Origin: Pseudomonadota bacterium
Lineage (GTDB): Bacteria > Desulfobacterota > Desulfobacteria > Desulfobacterales > Desulfolunaceae
Assembly: GCA_018818835.1 (NCBI GenBank)
Contig: JAHIRD010000148.1
Coordinates: 62,001-126,000 of the forward strand
DNA length: 64,000 nucleotides
Direction: 5' to 3'
The notes beneath the pieces are model-generated. The model did no database searches and had not been told where the DNA came from. It saw nothing but the letters and a program-made list of their open reading frames with translations. Positions 17,218-26,110 of the stretch are shown here, one piece after another. A program made the translations under genes and the position numbers. The first letter of the stretch is position 1; every line of letters starts with the position of its first letter.

Positions 17218-18144
17218 TCAGGATGAAAGCCGTTTCAGGGAATACAGGCCCTCAAGGCCCTTGATTGGCTTGGGTATTTTTTCATGCTTTGACTGAAACA
17301 TATGTTTGAAACGCTGGTAGTTTTTTGCCACAAAGGCCCTTGTTCCGATAATTCCTGAATCAGTAAAATACCTGGTCCTGTTTATGAACCGCTCGGTTCG
17401 TGTGATTTCGAAATTATTTTCACGCTCGGCGGTGACAATGTCTTTTTCTATGACCTGACTTCTTTTCCCGTCAGCTCTTGCCAGGGCTCCGGCTTCATAA
17501 ACATAACGCCGGTAGCGGCGGAACCGTTCCTTTTCATCCACATCGTTGAATTCCACAATCCCGAAATCCGTTGAAAGAAAATTGTCCGTGTTGCCGGTCT
17601 GGCTGTGGTAGCCCAGGGAGCACCAGCGATAATCCTCGGGCCGTTTAACGATCCCTGCCCGGACCGCATTCAGGTCGATGTAGGCCAGGAAATGGATCAG
17701 GGCATCTCCTTTTTCAACGATCACACTCTTGAAACGCTCACCCCAGAGGGTGCCACGCCGACCCTTAGCCTTGTTGTAATACCTTGAAAACGTTTGCTTG
17801 ACCTCTTTTATAAATTCCGAAAGGCTGGCCCATTTCCGCCTGAAATGGCCGATGCGTCCCAAAGGAAACTTGGCATCGTCCCCATAACAGGCCATGTACC
17901 TCATTTTGATCTCCTCATCGGAATAGTTCCGTTCAGGAAGCATCTTGACAAGGATGTGAACATGATTGTCTAAAACCGCGTAGCCGAGGATTTCCGTAAA
18001 ATAGATGCGGGCAAACCGTTTGAGGATTGATACAAATTTTTCTTTTTCCAACGCACCAAAGGGAAAACCATCCAGGGCGGTTCGGGAGATCACATGATAA
18101 ACACTCTTTTCATCCCGAATAATCATTCGTGTTGTTCGTGGCAT
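17218..18144 (-). CDS. REP-associated tyrosine transposase (Y1/TnpA-REP family)
   Basis: 308 aa. The HUH metal-binding pair is in DNHVHILVK (His61 and His63), and the Y1 tyrosine is expected at SRYYNKAKGRR (Tyr122 or Tyr123). WGERFKSVIVE, YIDLNAVRAGIV and YRWCSLGYH are family signatures. It nicks and rejoins single-stranded DNA at REP-like hairpins. A GGAG box lies just before the ATG. It is full length and probably functional. Flanking inverted AATTAGGGACAGGC repeats are presumably its recognition ends. It has no link to peptide synthesis other than position. Confidence 0.88.
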   Translation of the reverse strand: MPRTTRMIIRDEKSVYHVISRTALDGFPFGALEKEKFVSILKRFARIYFTEILGYAVLDNHVHILVKMLPERNYSDEEIKMRYMACYGDDAKFPLGRIGHFRRKWASLSEFIKEVKQTFSRYYNKAKGRRGTLWGERFKSVIVEKGDALIHFLAYIDLNAVRAGIVKRPEDYRWCSLGYHSQTGNTDNFLSTDFGIVEFNDVDEKERFRRYRRYVYEAGALARADGKRSQVIEKDIVTAERENNFEITRTERFINRTRYFTDSGIIGTRAFVAKNYQRFKHMFQSKHEKIPKPIKGLEGLYSLKRLSS

Positions 18145-18361
18145 AGGATAACTCCATAGATCGTGAGAATGGGGTTGTTGTTTATGTGTGAAAAAAACAT
18201 AGCAGAAGGAACATGTTTTGGGAAGTGTATTATTTGCCTGTCCCTAATTTTGCTAATTTTGCTTGAAAGCTTTTTTTGAGAGGACTGTCCCAATAAAACT
18301 TCCAGGCAATTATGTAAGAAGACCGGTTAGTGCCATGTATAGGGGTTATACGGGGGGAGTC

Positions 18362-18381
18362 GGGCCAGGCCTGGCCCTTTT
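18362..18381 (+). terminator. Perfect palindrome with short T-run
   Basis: GGGCCAGGCCTGGCCC followed by TTTT. The arms are GC-rich. It may end transcripts entering from the mobile element, or serve as a protein site. Confidence 0.4.
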
Positions 18382-18482
18382 GTTTCGGTTCTTTTTGACC
18401 GTTTTTCAAATCTTGTGAATCTGTCAGCCATGGTTTTTAACCATTTTGACCATTTTTTGTTACCGAAAAAGTACTTATTGTG

Positions 18483-18512
18483 TTGACAAGCAAATGGGAC
18501 TTTTCGTAAATG
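18483..18512 (+). promoter_or_regulatory. Candidate promoter for the octaheme cytochrome
   Basis: A consensus TTGACA at 18483-18488 is followed 17-18 nt later by an AT-rich GTAAAT/TAAATG box. The implied 5' leader of about 260 nt is long. Confidence 0.35.
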
Positions 18513-18775
18513 TTTTTATATCCGAGATAAATTTATGAACCCATGGATTTTAAATGATAGCGGTTTGTTTAATCTTTAAAATCGGCCAACGTGCTAACAT
18601 ATGGAATGTCGCCTGGGTTATGGACCAATTTGCGAACCGTTAGGAAATGGATTTACAAATCATCGTAAATGGAACTGTTTTGTGTGATTATTTTGGATTA
18701 AATGGGTAATGTTTTCATGTAACTGTTTAACTGTTTTTTGTATTTAATCTCTAATGTAGGATATGAGGGTGCGAG

Positions 18776-19855
18776 ATGAAGAAAATACCATTAATTTTCA
18801 TGACTCTGTGTTTATTACTAATTTCCATAGTATTTATTGCCTGTGATGAACCTGAGTCCATTGAGGCGACTGTCCCCACCAGTTTACATGGAACCTATGA
18901 AGGAATGCGTGCGTTCAGCGAAGCACGGGATGGTGATCCGCATTTTATTGGAAACGGGATTGAACAAGCGTTTGGCCTTGATTATGATGATTTGGAGTGT
19001 AAATCATGTCATAGTATGCTTAGTTTTACTGAGCCGGATGATAAGGTCTGCAATAATTGCCATAAGAGTCTTGTAGATTATTCAGTGGGTGATTTAACCT
19101 GTGTCCAATGTCATGGCCGTCAATTACTTGAAGTGGCCATGGGAGTGACTGATCTCCATTTATGGAAACGATCAACAAATGAGTGTGTTAAATGCCATAC
19201 AAAGAGGGAGATGCATGGGGATGAAAAAGGGATAACAGATCCCTATAGGTCCTTATCAGACCCGGAGGCACGAGACACAAAATGTCTGAGTTGCCATAAT
19301 GAAGCGGATCTCAGTCAGGCAAATCATACCACCCATAAAGATACCTTGGATTGCTCTGCCTGCCACCTTAAATCGGTTGTGACCTGTTACAATTGCCATT
19401 TTGATACCTATATGGAGACTGGAAAAGATAAATCTGTGTCACCAATAAAAAATTGGGTGTTTCTGGTCAATGATGAGAAAGGGAAAGTCCGAGCCGGCAA
19501 TTTCCAGTCTGTTATATATCAAAACAAGAAATTTGTTGTATTTGCACCATATCATTCACATTCTGTAACAAAAAATGCACGTTCATGCAGTGAATGCCAC
19601 GATAACGAAGCAATTCAGGAACTCAAGGCCAATGATAAGATTACGGTGGCCAAATGGAACGAATCAACCGCGAAACTTGTCACAAAACAGGGGATTATTC
19701 CTGTTGTAGATGGAAAAATGGAATTGGAATTTTTGAACTACGACAGTGATTCCAAGTCCTGGTCATCGGCAGGAACAACGGCAGACACGACGCAATACGG
19801 CTATTGTACACCGTTGACCGAAGAACAAATTGCAAAACTAAAACAGAAAAAATAA
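18776..19855 (+). CDS. Octaheme c-type cytochrome lipoprotein
   Basis: 359 aa. Signal peptide with lipobox FIAC and Cys23 followed by Asp24; in the E. coli rule Asp at +2 keeps a lipoprotein in the inner membrane. Eight CXXCH heme motifs are visible: CKSCH, CNNCH, CVQCH, CVKCH, CLSCH, CSACH, CYNCH and CSECH. The last 100 residues after heme 7 contain one heme and a beta-rich segment (KNWVFLVNDEKGKVRAGNFQ). It should carry electrons in the periplasm, perhaps from the quinone pool to a reductase. No partner oxidoreductase is adjacent, so the redox partner is unknown. A strong bidirectional terminator follows. Confidence 0.88.
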   Translation: MKKIPLIFMTLCLLLISIVFIACDEPESIEATVPTSLHGTYEGMRAFSEARDGDPHFIGNGIEQAFGLDYDDLECKSCHSMLSFTEPDDKVCNNCHKSLVDYSVGDLTCVQCHGRQLLEVAMGVTDLHLWKRSTNECVKCHTKREMHGDEKGITDPYRSLSDPEARDTKCLSCHNEADLSQANHTTHKDTLDCSACHLKSVVTCYNCHFDTYMETGKDKSVSPIKNWVFLVNDEKGKVRAGNFQSVIYQNKKFVVFAPYHSHSVTKNARSCSECHDNEAIQELKANDKITVAKWNESTAKLVTKQGIIPVVDGKMELEFLNYDSDSKSWSSAGTTADTTQYGYCTPLTEEQIAKLKQKK

Positions 19856-19903
19856 GTGAGATGAGCGAGACGTCCATGACGTCAGGATCATGAACTTGAC
19901 CAA

Positions 19904-19942
19904 AGGGGAGTCGGATTTAATAAATTCGGCTCCCCTTTTTTT
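19904..19942. terminator. Bidirectional intrinsic terminator
   Basis: AGGGGAGTCGGATTT pairs with AAATTCGGCTCCCCT (two mismatches) and is followed by seven T; the opposite strand also has an A-rich start. It separates the converging cytochrome and hydrolase genes. Confidence 0.85.
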
Positions 19943-19954
19943 CGTATAGCTCAC

Positions 19955-21835
19955 TTATTCCGACACCACGGGTAAGGTCAATGTATTTGCTTGGCCTGTA
20001 CCGTTGACGATCTCTACTTCGCCGACAATCCTGTTCCATGCATAGCTCAAATCCCCCTGGGCCAAAACCAGACTCAAGGAGTGGCCTTGCTTGAATCGGT
20101 AGGCCATGGTGGGAAGGCTTATACTGACCCGCTGGGTTACGTCGGGTATGCGTACCGGTGCCACAAGTCTGTTGGGCAACTCTTTGGTCCCGTCAGGGCC
20201 CACATCATAGAGTTTGGCAAACAGAATCAATTGCCCGGAAGGTCCTGAGATCTGACTTACCTGAAATTCCGTGGACTGCAACTGAACGCTGAGAACAGGT
20301 GTTCCCACCACATCCATATCTGTGGAAAGGGGTTGTGAGGTAAACGCCATGTATGTTCCACGAAGGTCATAGACCTTTCCATTGCGATCAATGGCGGAAA
20401 GTTCGCTATAGCTTGTTGCCGAGTATTTTGAGGTCTTGAGTTTTGCGATTCCGGGTGTCATATCCTCGGCTGTGTTCACCAGATCTCCTGAGCCGGAGAG
20501 GTAAAGCATGGTGTCGGTTCCGACGGGATAACCGGGTGCATGGGCATATTGGTTGCTGTTGGGCCCCTGGGTTGATTCCGGGATCCAATGCCTGTAATAA
20601 CTGAATTCCTCTCCAATGCTGACGGGTTCATCTTTCAGCCAATGGCCAAACCAATCCAGATAAAGTTGACCCTGATAGGAGTTTTCAATGGGCTCTTCCG
20701 CATTCAGTTCCCCGGGTACCGGGTTGCCTGCGCAGGGGGGGCCGGGAGGAAATGGGTTCAGGCAATCGCCTCCGCCGTGGCCCCATGACATCCATAACAT
20801 TTTAACAGGAATATCGCGCTGCTTAAGTCGTTTATACATGGCGATACCCTCATTAAGATTAAACAGACTGTCATTGATACCCTGGTTGATGAAAACAGGG
20901 ATCGTGATCTTATCTGCATAGAAAAGCGGGGAAACTTCCGGGTTAAGGGTGAATGCCATATCGTTTGGATAACCGTTATTGATCCCATCATTAATGACCG
21001 GGCACGCTTCTTCTCTGAATCCGGGGCAGGGGGTCTCAGGGCGGTAAACGTCACTATGCAGAAAGGGTTGGGTCAACCCTGCGAGAAAAAAGGATTCGGC
21101 CCAGCTTATCTTGCCTACGCCCATGGCTGTGGAGAGAAGATCCTCGTCTAGGTCCGCGTTATTGGGGGTCAAGGAATAGACGAGATTGGTCCAGGTTTCT
21201 TGGGGCACGATCGTATCAATGCGTGGGTCCACTGCTGCAGCCGCATAGAGCACGGCCCCGCCATAGGAGGCACCGATCATTCCAACCCTGGGATCATTGA
21301 CAATGCCGCTTCGGTTATCGTCACGGATCACATAATCTACAGATGCGACCGGCTTGGACCAAACATGTTCCCCATTTTTGTAGCTGTGTTCTTCATAGGC
21401 AATGCCTGTTTTACCGCCCAAAAATTGCGCCAGTTGACTGGCGGCCAGGCCGTCGTACTCAGGCGAGTCCATGGAGATCAGGCAATCGCTGCCTCCAAAC
21501 CCGAGCCCGGAGTAGGACAAGCCCACGTAACCGTGACGTGCGAACTGCTTGAGTTCATTGTTTGTACCCGTCGCATAGGCGTCGTCTTTGGATCCGCCAA
21601 AGCCATTGGTGCCCATCAACGCCGGTGCGGGATGAGAGGCTGTCGCGCTGTCGGGACGATGGAGATTGGCGATGATGTTACATTCCATGGATTGGTCAGG
21701 TCCAACGAAAACCCTAAAGTTCAATGTCTGGGTCGTATAGGTTTCCGTGGTGACATCATCGATGGGGTCACACGCACAGATCCACACACTGAACAAAATA
21801 GCAATCGGCAAAAGCAATGGTTTGAAGCGTATCAT
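19955..21835 (-). CDS. CocE/NonD (X-Pro dipeptidyl-peptidase-like) hydrolase lipoprotein
   Basis: About 626 aa. Lipobox WICAC with Cys22 and Asp23. The alpha/beta-hydrolase triad is visible: Ser190 in GASYGG, Asp322 in NQGINDSLF and His353 in SWGHGGGD. The last 200 residues form the jelly-roll PepX_C region typical of X-Pro dipeptidyl peptidases and cocaine-esterase-like enzymes. The start was placed at the ATG at 21835 because GGAGGA lies just upstream; an in-frame ATG 30 nt earlier lacks this. It probably cleaves esters, amides or peptides at the cell envelope. Whether it touches the exported peptide is unknown. Confidence 0.8.
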   Translation of the reverse strand: MIRFKPLLLPIAILFSVWICACDPIDDVTTETYTTQTLNFRVFVGPDQSMECNIIANLHRPDSATASHPAPALMGTNGFGGSKDDAYATGTNNELKQFARHGYVGLSYSGLGFGGSDCLISMDSPEYDGLAASQLAQFLGGKTGIAYEEHSYKNGEHVWSKPVASVDYVIRDDNRSGIVNDPRVGMIGASYGGAVLYAAAAVDPRIDTIVPQETWTNLVYSLTPNNADLDEDLLSTAMGVGKISWAESFFLAGLTQPFLHSDVYRPETPCPGFREEACPVINDGINNGYPNDMAFTLNPEVSPLFYADKITIPVFINQGINDSLFNLNEGIAMYKRLKQRDIPVKMLWMSWGHGGGDCLNPFPPGPPCAGNPVPGELNAEEPIENSYQGQLYLDWFGHWLKDEPVSIGEEFSYYRHWIPESTQGPNSNQYAHAPGYPVGTDTMLYLSGSGDLVNTAEDMTPGIAKLKTSKYSATSYSELSAIDRNGKVYDLRGTYMAFTSQPLSTDMDVVGTPVLSVQLQSTEFQVSQISGPSGQLILFAKLYDVGPDGTKELPNRLVAPVRIPDVTQRVSISLPTMAYRFKQGHSLSLVLAQGDLSYAWNRIVGEVEIVNGTGQANTLTLPVVSE

Positions 21836-21888
21836 GGTCGTCCTCCGTTTTCGATTTAGGGCCATAACGTTGTTTTTTGATAAATAGA

Positions 21889-21934
21889 ATGCATTCCATT
21901 TTTATGCATATGGTAAATTCTGCGGGTTTGTCAA
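21889..21934 (-). promoter_or_regulatory. Candidate promoter and palindrome before the hydrolase gene
   Basis: On the minus strand TTGACA (21934-21929) is followed 18 nt later by TATGCA, and the palindrome GAATGCATTC lies at 21889-21898. The -10 box is weak. Confidence 0.25.
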
Positions 21935-22084
21935 TGGAAAATTGGAATATATTCTAATAATAGACGTGGTCTGTGGGGGTGGATAAATAAAATATGAGTT
22001 AGCATGGAATGGGAGGTGAGCCCATGGCTCCAATAGCACCAAAATCAAGAATAAAACAGGTGGATACGTTTTGCGGTGATTTGC

Positions 22085-23998
22085 TCAGGGTTCAATGATC
22101 TGGCCGGGATTCAGGATACCTGCTATGGCCTTTCCCAGTGTTTTACGCAGGATGGGTTTAACAAGAAATTCCCGGATTCCGGTTCCTTCGAAGTTTTCCC
22201 GGGAAAGGTTCTCGCCGTAGCCGGTGCAAAGAATGATTGGAAGATTTGGACTGATGGCTTTGATTCGGGAGGCAACCTCAAGCCCTGTCATTTTCGGCAT
22301 GGCGTAATCCGTGATCACCAGGTCTATGGCCTCCGGTGCTTTTTCAATCAGGGCCAGTGCTTTGCTGGGCTGGAGGCAGGCTGTAACCGTGTATCCCATG
22401 GATTCCAGGGAACGTTGGGTGGAGAATGCAACCGCCTGCTCATCATCCAGCACCAGAATGTGGCCGGAACCCTGCAGGTGCTCGTTCTTTTCAAGGTATT
22501 CTAATTCCTGGGCCTCCTTTGAAATGGGCAGGTAGACAAAAAACGTTGACCCGACACCGGGCAGGCTTTCAACCCGGAGACTTCCCTGGCATGCTTTGAC
22601 AATGCCGTGGACCACAGAAAGACCCATGCCGGTTCCCTGGTCCAGTGGTTTTGTCGTAAAGAACGGATTAAAGGCTTTTTCCATGGTTTCGGGAGTCATT
22701 CCGCATCCGGTATCACTGATGGAAAGGCAGACATACTCACCTGGGACAAGTTGCTCCGGAGGCTGGATAAAACTTTCGTCAACGACAATGTCTTCCAGGT
22801 TCACGGAAAGGATACCCGGTTGGCTCCCCATGGCATGGGCTGAATTGGTGCAAAGGTTTATAATAATTCGGTGTAATTGTCCTGGGTCTCCTAATACGCA
22901 AGAGATGCTCCGAACTGACTGTTGTACTTCGATGGTCGCCGGCAGGGTGGCCCGCATCAGTTTTATGGCTTCCGTGATCAATCGATCCAACCTCACAGGC
23001 TGTATCTCCTGATCTGTCTGGCGGCTGAAGGCCAGTATCTGCCGTGTCAGGTCCCTGGCACGCAGAGCAGCCCTGAGGATTGCAACCAGATTTTCATTGG
23101 CTTCGGAGTTCTTGTCAACAATATCTAAGGTCAGTTCAGTATAGCCAATGACAGCTGACAGGATATTGTTGAAATCATGGGCAATACCACCAGCCAGGGT
23201 GCCAATGGCTTCCATCCGTTGTATTCGGTTTAATTCGGTCTCAAGCGCCCTTCGGGAATTTTCCGATACAAGACGGTCGGACATTTCGGCTTTAAGTTGC
23301 TGATTGGCAATGACCAGTTCCTTGGTCCTTTCCGTGACCGTCTGGTCAAGGAGGGCATTGGCCTGGGCCACCTTATCCTTTTCACGGTTAAGACGATCAT
23401 TGTAATAATAGCTTCTGCGTTCCTGGAGTTCCATGGAATAACCTGCCAGCATGCACAGGAGATTGGCGGAAATAAAGAAGAAATTGTTGTTGACCAGAAT
23501 GGCTGTTGGCGTGTCCGCTATCCAGATCGCGCCGATTTCGTAGCAGAGCACGATCAGCCAGGTGCATGCTGCCGCCCAGATAAAATCCATACGCAGAAAG
23601 GTGTAGATATGGATAAATACAAGAATGATACCGGCATAATAGGAGTAGGTGGCCGGAGGGTCGGCAATGGTGACCATGAGAATGATGCCCACCCCAGCGA
23701 TGAGGCACAGGACAAACAACAGGGCCTGTTCGAACCGTTGGAACAGATGATGCCAGGAAAAGGCCAGGATAAGAAGCGTCGCAGGGCAGAACACGCCGTA
23801 GCGGATCCCCCAGAAGATTAGTTTTTTTTCAGGGGCGAGAACCGCATCCAAAATACCGAAGGCTGCGTAAAAGGCAAAGGCCACCACAAGGGCACCACGG
23901 ACACGCCAGAGGGATTCCCGGTAACGGAATTCCCGGAATCCGGACTCAAGATGGGCCAAAGGCCCGTTGAATGACAGTGTTAACGGATGATAATTCAT
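22085..23998 (-). CDS. Membrane hybrid histidine kinase with C-terminal receiver
   Basis: 637 aa. Six or so TM helices lie within residues 33-185, then a coiled coil (about 190-260). HisKA has His274 in GGIAHDFNN; the HATPase region covers about 365-495 (NLCTNSAHAMG, SDTGCGM, GTGMGL). The receiver spans about 512-632 with the phospho-acceptor Asp564 in VITDYAMPKMTG and Lys in EFLVKPIL. The multi-TM sensor without a periplasmic domain suggests that it senses a membrane-linked signal. No separate output regulator is adjacent. An AGGAGG box precedes the ATG by 12 nt. Confidence 0.85.
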   Translation of the reverse strand: MNYHPLTLSFNGPLAHLESGFREFRYRESLWRVRGALVVAFAFYAAFGILDAVLAPEKKLIFWGIRYGVFCPATLLILAFSWHHLFQRFEQALLFVLCLIAGVGIILMVTIADPPATYSYYAGIILVFIHIYTFLRMDFIWAAACTWLIVLCYEIGAIWIADTPTAILVNNNFFFISANLLCMLAGYSMELQERRSYYYNDRLNREKDKVAQANALLDQTVTERTKELVIANQQLKAEMSDRLVSENSRRALETELNRIQRMEAIGTLAGGIAHDFNNILSAVIGYTELTLDIVDKNSEANENLVAILRAALRARDLTRQILAFSRQTDQEIQPVRLDRLITEAIKLMRATLPATIEVQQSVRSISCVLGDPGQLHRIIINLCTNSAHAMGSQPGILSVNLEDIVVDESFIQPPEQLVPGEYVCLSISDTGCGMTPETMEKAFNPFFTTKPLDQGTGMGLSVVHGIVKACQGSLRVESLPGVGSTFFVYLPISKEAQELEYLEKNEHLQGSGHILVLDDEQAVAFSTQRSLESMGYTVTACLQPSKALALIEKAPEAIDLVITDYAMPKMTGLEVASRIKAISPNLPIILCTGYGENLSRENFEGTGIREFLVKPILRKTLGKAIAGILNPGQIIEP

Positions 23999-24213
23999 CG
24001 GTATCGGATTCCTCCTGCCCGATTGGCTTTTTGGTTATTTTATCCGGATTAGCTTGTTTTTTCAATATATAAACATCATGCTTGCAGGGCTCGCGTCTCC
24101 CTCTGACATGGACGTCCCCTATGATAAGTCAAATTTTGGATTGATAGTCACTGAATCTGGCTAATATCTTCCCTGGAATCACAGGTACCAACGTATATGG
24201 AACCCGTGTGAGC

Positions 24214-25896
24214 CTATCCTGTAATGGCGTATGCATCCAGTTTTTCCAAGGTGTTTTCTCGAACGTGGCTGTAGTGCCTGTAATACTCCAACATATGTTC
24301 CCGGGATAAGTCAGGGCTGTTAGGTCTCTGTTTTTTTACAGCAAGATGATGCTCAATCCGCGTGATTTCAACTTCTTTTGCGTTTTGACGTGGATATTCC
24401 ATAAAAAGGGTGAACAGATCCGAGCCTTGATCAGGTGGTGTCTCTGGGGCGTCTTTGGTTTTGATCCGATCATTCCATCGTGTAAACAAGAGGTTCCAGT
24501 CAAAATCAGGGTGCTGCATGAAGGCATTTACCGTCATGGGGTAATCAGAGACCAGGGTATGCCAGAACTGAATAAATTTGTTATAAAGCAAAATGTCGTA
24601 ATGACTGTTTTTCAGCGTGTAAAGATGGTTTACATAGATTTTGTTGTATTCTTCGGGCTTAAAACCACACAGGGTCAATTCCGTGACATAGGGTGAGGCG
24701 TCATTGAACAGATAGTCTGAAAGAAGGGCAGCCTCACACACCGGTGTTTTTAATTCAGGCCCCAGCATGCTGATCCGAACGGTTACGCCCATATATCGCA
24801 AGGTCGTGATTAATGATAGTGTGTCATAAAGATCATCCAGTGTTTCTTCGGGAAAGCCGTACATTAAATTTGCATTAACGAGTATCCCATGGTTCTGAAT
24901 GTTTCGAACAGCTGAAAAAACGGTGTTGATGGACAGGTTTTTACGAATGATTTTTTGCATGCGTTCTGATCCGGTCTCAATTCCCAGGTAGGCATAAAAA
25001 CACCCTGTCCGTTTCAGCAATGTGAGATTTTTTTCAGTGATAAGATCGGCTCTGCCTGCAAAACCATATTTAAATTCAAGGCCTGTTTCCTGAACATGTT
25101 TGTCAAATTCAACAAGAACACTGGGTTTCATGAGGAAGTTATCGTGCTCCAGATGAAAGACCGGTGGATTCAACCCGGCGTTTTTATACAGAGTGCACAG
25201 ATGGTTTATTTCGGAAAACAGTCTTGCACCTGATTTATATCTGGGCTTGAATTTCCATAAAACACAGGACGAACAGTAGTAGCAGTGAAAGGAACATCCT
25301 CGGCCTGCTTCCAGATTGATCACCGGGCTTTTAAAATCAACAGGGTTTACATCAATGGTTGGCAAGGTATCAAGATTGTCAATAAGAGGGGCATCCTTTG
25401 TTGAATGAACAGCACCCTCAGGCGTCCTGTAGGCAATATTCAAGATGGTTTCCATCCGGGTGATTCCACGGGATAACACAGCATTGACAAGAGGTTGGAT
25501 GATCATTTCCCCCTCAAATCTGCAGGCAATGTCAATGCAGTCGTAATCATTGAGGATTTGCTCTGACGCCAGTGTGGAAAGAGGGCCTCCGATGATTGTG
25601 GTTATCCGGGGATTTAATTTTTTTATAAATTCGCACATATGGATGACCCAGGGAAAGGAGGTGTTCCACACGGTGAACGCAACTATTTTTGCTTCAATCT
25701 GTGAGATGATCGTGTCTATTTTCTCCCTTGAATCGGCAGTAAATCCAAGCTCCCCTATGATAAATTTTTTTTGAAGATCAATAAAATCCGCGTGATAACC
25801 TGCATCTGTGATGATTGTATAAAGGTTTCGAAGGCCCAGTGGGATATAATCCTCTTTGCAGTGATTGGGCGGGTTGATAAAGACAATGTCATACAT
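24214..25896 (-). CDS. B12-binding radical SAM protein
   Basis: 560 aa. The N-terminal cobalamin-type domain (YDIVFINPPNH, ITTIIGGPLST) is followed by the cluster motif RGCSFHCYYC (CX3CX2C), a third nearby Cys pair (SSCVLW), then AYLGIETGSERMQ and NLMYGFPEET. The C-terminal 170 residues are helical and unassigned. It diverges from the radical SAM gene at 26111, so the two probably share a control region. AAGGA lies 7 nt before the start. As part of the radical SAM group beside the export genes, it may modify the same peptide or its acyl part. Substrate unproven. Confidence 0.75.
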   Translation of the reverse strand: MYDIVFINPPNHCKEDYIPLGLRNLYTIITDAGYHADFIDLQKKFIIGELGFTADSREKIDTIISQIEAKIVAFTVWNTSFPWVIHMCEFIKKLNPRITTIIGGPLSTLASEQILNDYDCIDIACRFEGEMIIQPLVNAVLSRGITRMETILNIAYRTPEGAVHSTKDAPLIDNLDTLPTIDVNPVDFKSPVINLEAGRGCSFHCYYCSSCVLWKFKPRYKSGARLFSEINHLCTLYKNAGLNPPVFHLEHDNFLMKPSVLVEFDKHVQETGLEFKYGFAGRADLITEKNLTLLKRTGCFYAYLGIETGSERMQKIIRKNLSINTVFSAVRNIQNHGILVNANLMYGFPEETLDDLYDTLSLITTLRYMGVTVRISMLGPELKTPVCEAALLSDYLFNDASPYVTELTLCGFKPEEYNKIYVNHLYTLKNSHYDILLYNKFIQFWHTLVSDYPMTVNAFMQHPDFDWNLLFTRWNDRIKTKDAPETPPDQGSDLFTLFMEYPRQNAKEVEITRIEHHLAVKKQRPNSPDLSREHMLEYYRHYSHVRENTLEKLDAYAITG

Positions 25897-26110
25897 CGTG
25901 TTTTCCTTGTTTTGAGGAACCCGGATAACAGGTCTCCAGGATATGTTGCATGATAGTGATTGAGTGCGTCTTTGATCAGGTCAAATTCTTCTGGTTTTTC
26001 TTCGTAAGGCATGCCACTATGACCACGTTGTTCTCTACCTTGATGTGTAAAAGTCTATATTACCATAACCTCTCGCAGCTTCCCAGGTGTAATATTAAAG
26101 GGCGTACATT

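Larger units (their letters stand above)
16805..18263. mobile_element. RAYT element with inverted terminal repeats
   Basis: AATTAGGGACAGGC occurs at 16818-16831 and inverted at 18236-18249, with similar sequence outside both copies. The pair encloses the transposase gene 17218-18144. This fits a REP-associated tyrosine transposase module set between the SPASM gene and the cytochrome gene. Confidence 0.75.
18264..18775. other. Intergenic region upstream of the octaheme cytochrome
   Basis: About 510 bases. It holds a perfect 16-bp palindrome followed by TTTT and a promoter-like element (both listed separately), then a leader of about 260 nt. No coding frame is supported. Confidence 0.5.

Noticed and set aside
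21200-21859. 219-codon forward frame opposite the hydrolase gene
   Set aside because: Antisense to the catalytic region of a full-length hydrolase; no RBS or family marks.
25755-26012. Small reverse ORF (85 codons) overlapping the start of the radical SAM gene at 25896
   Set aside because: The first 39 residues look plausible, but there is no good RBS and two thirds of it lies out of frame in the radical SAM gene.
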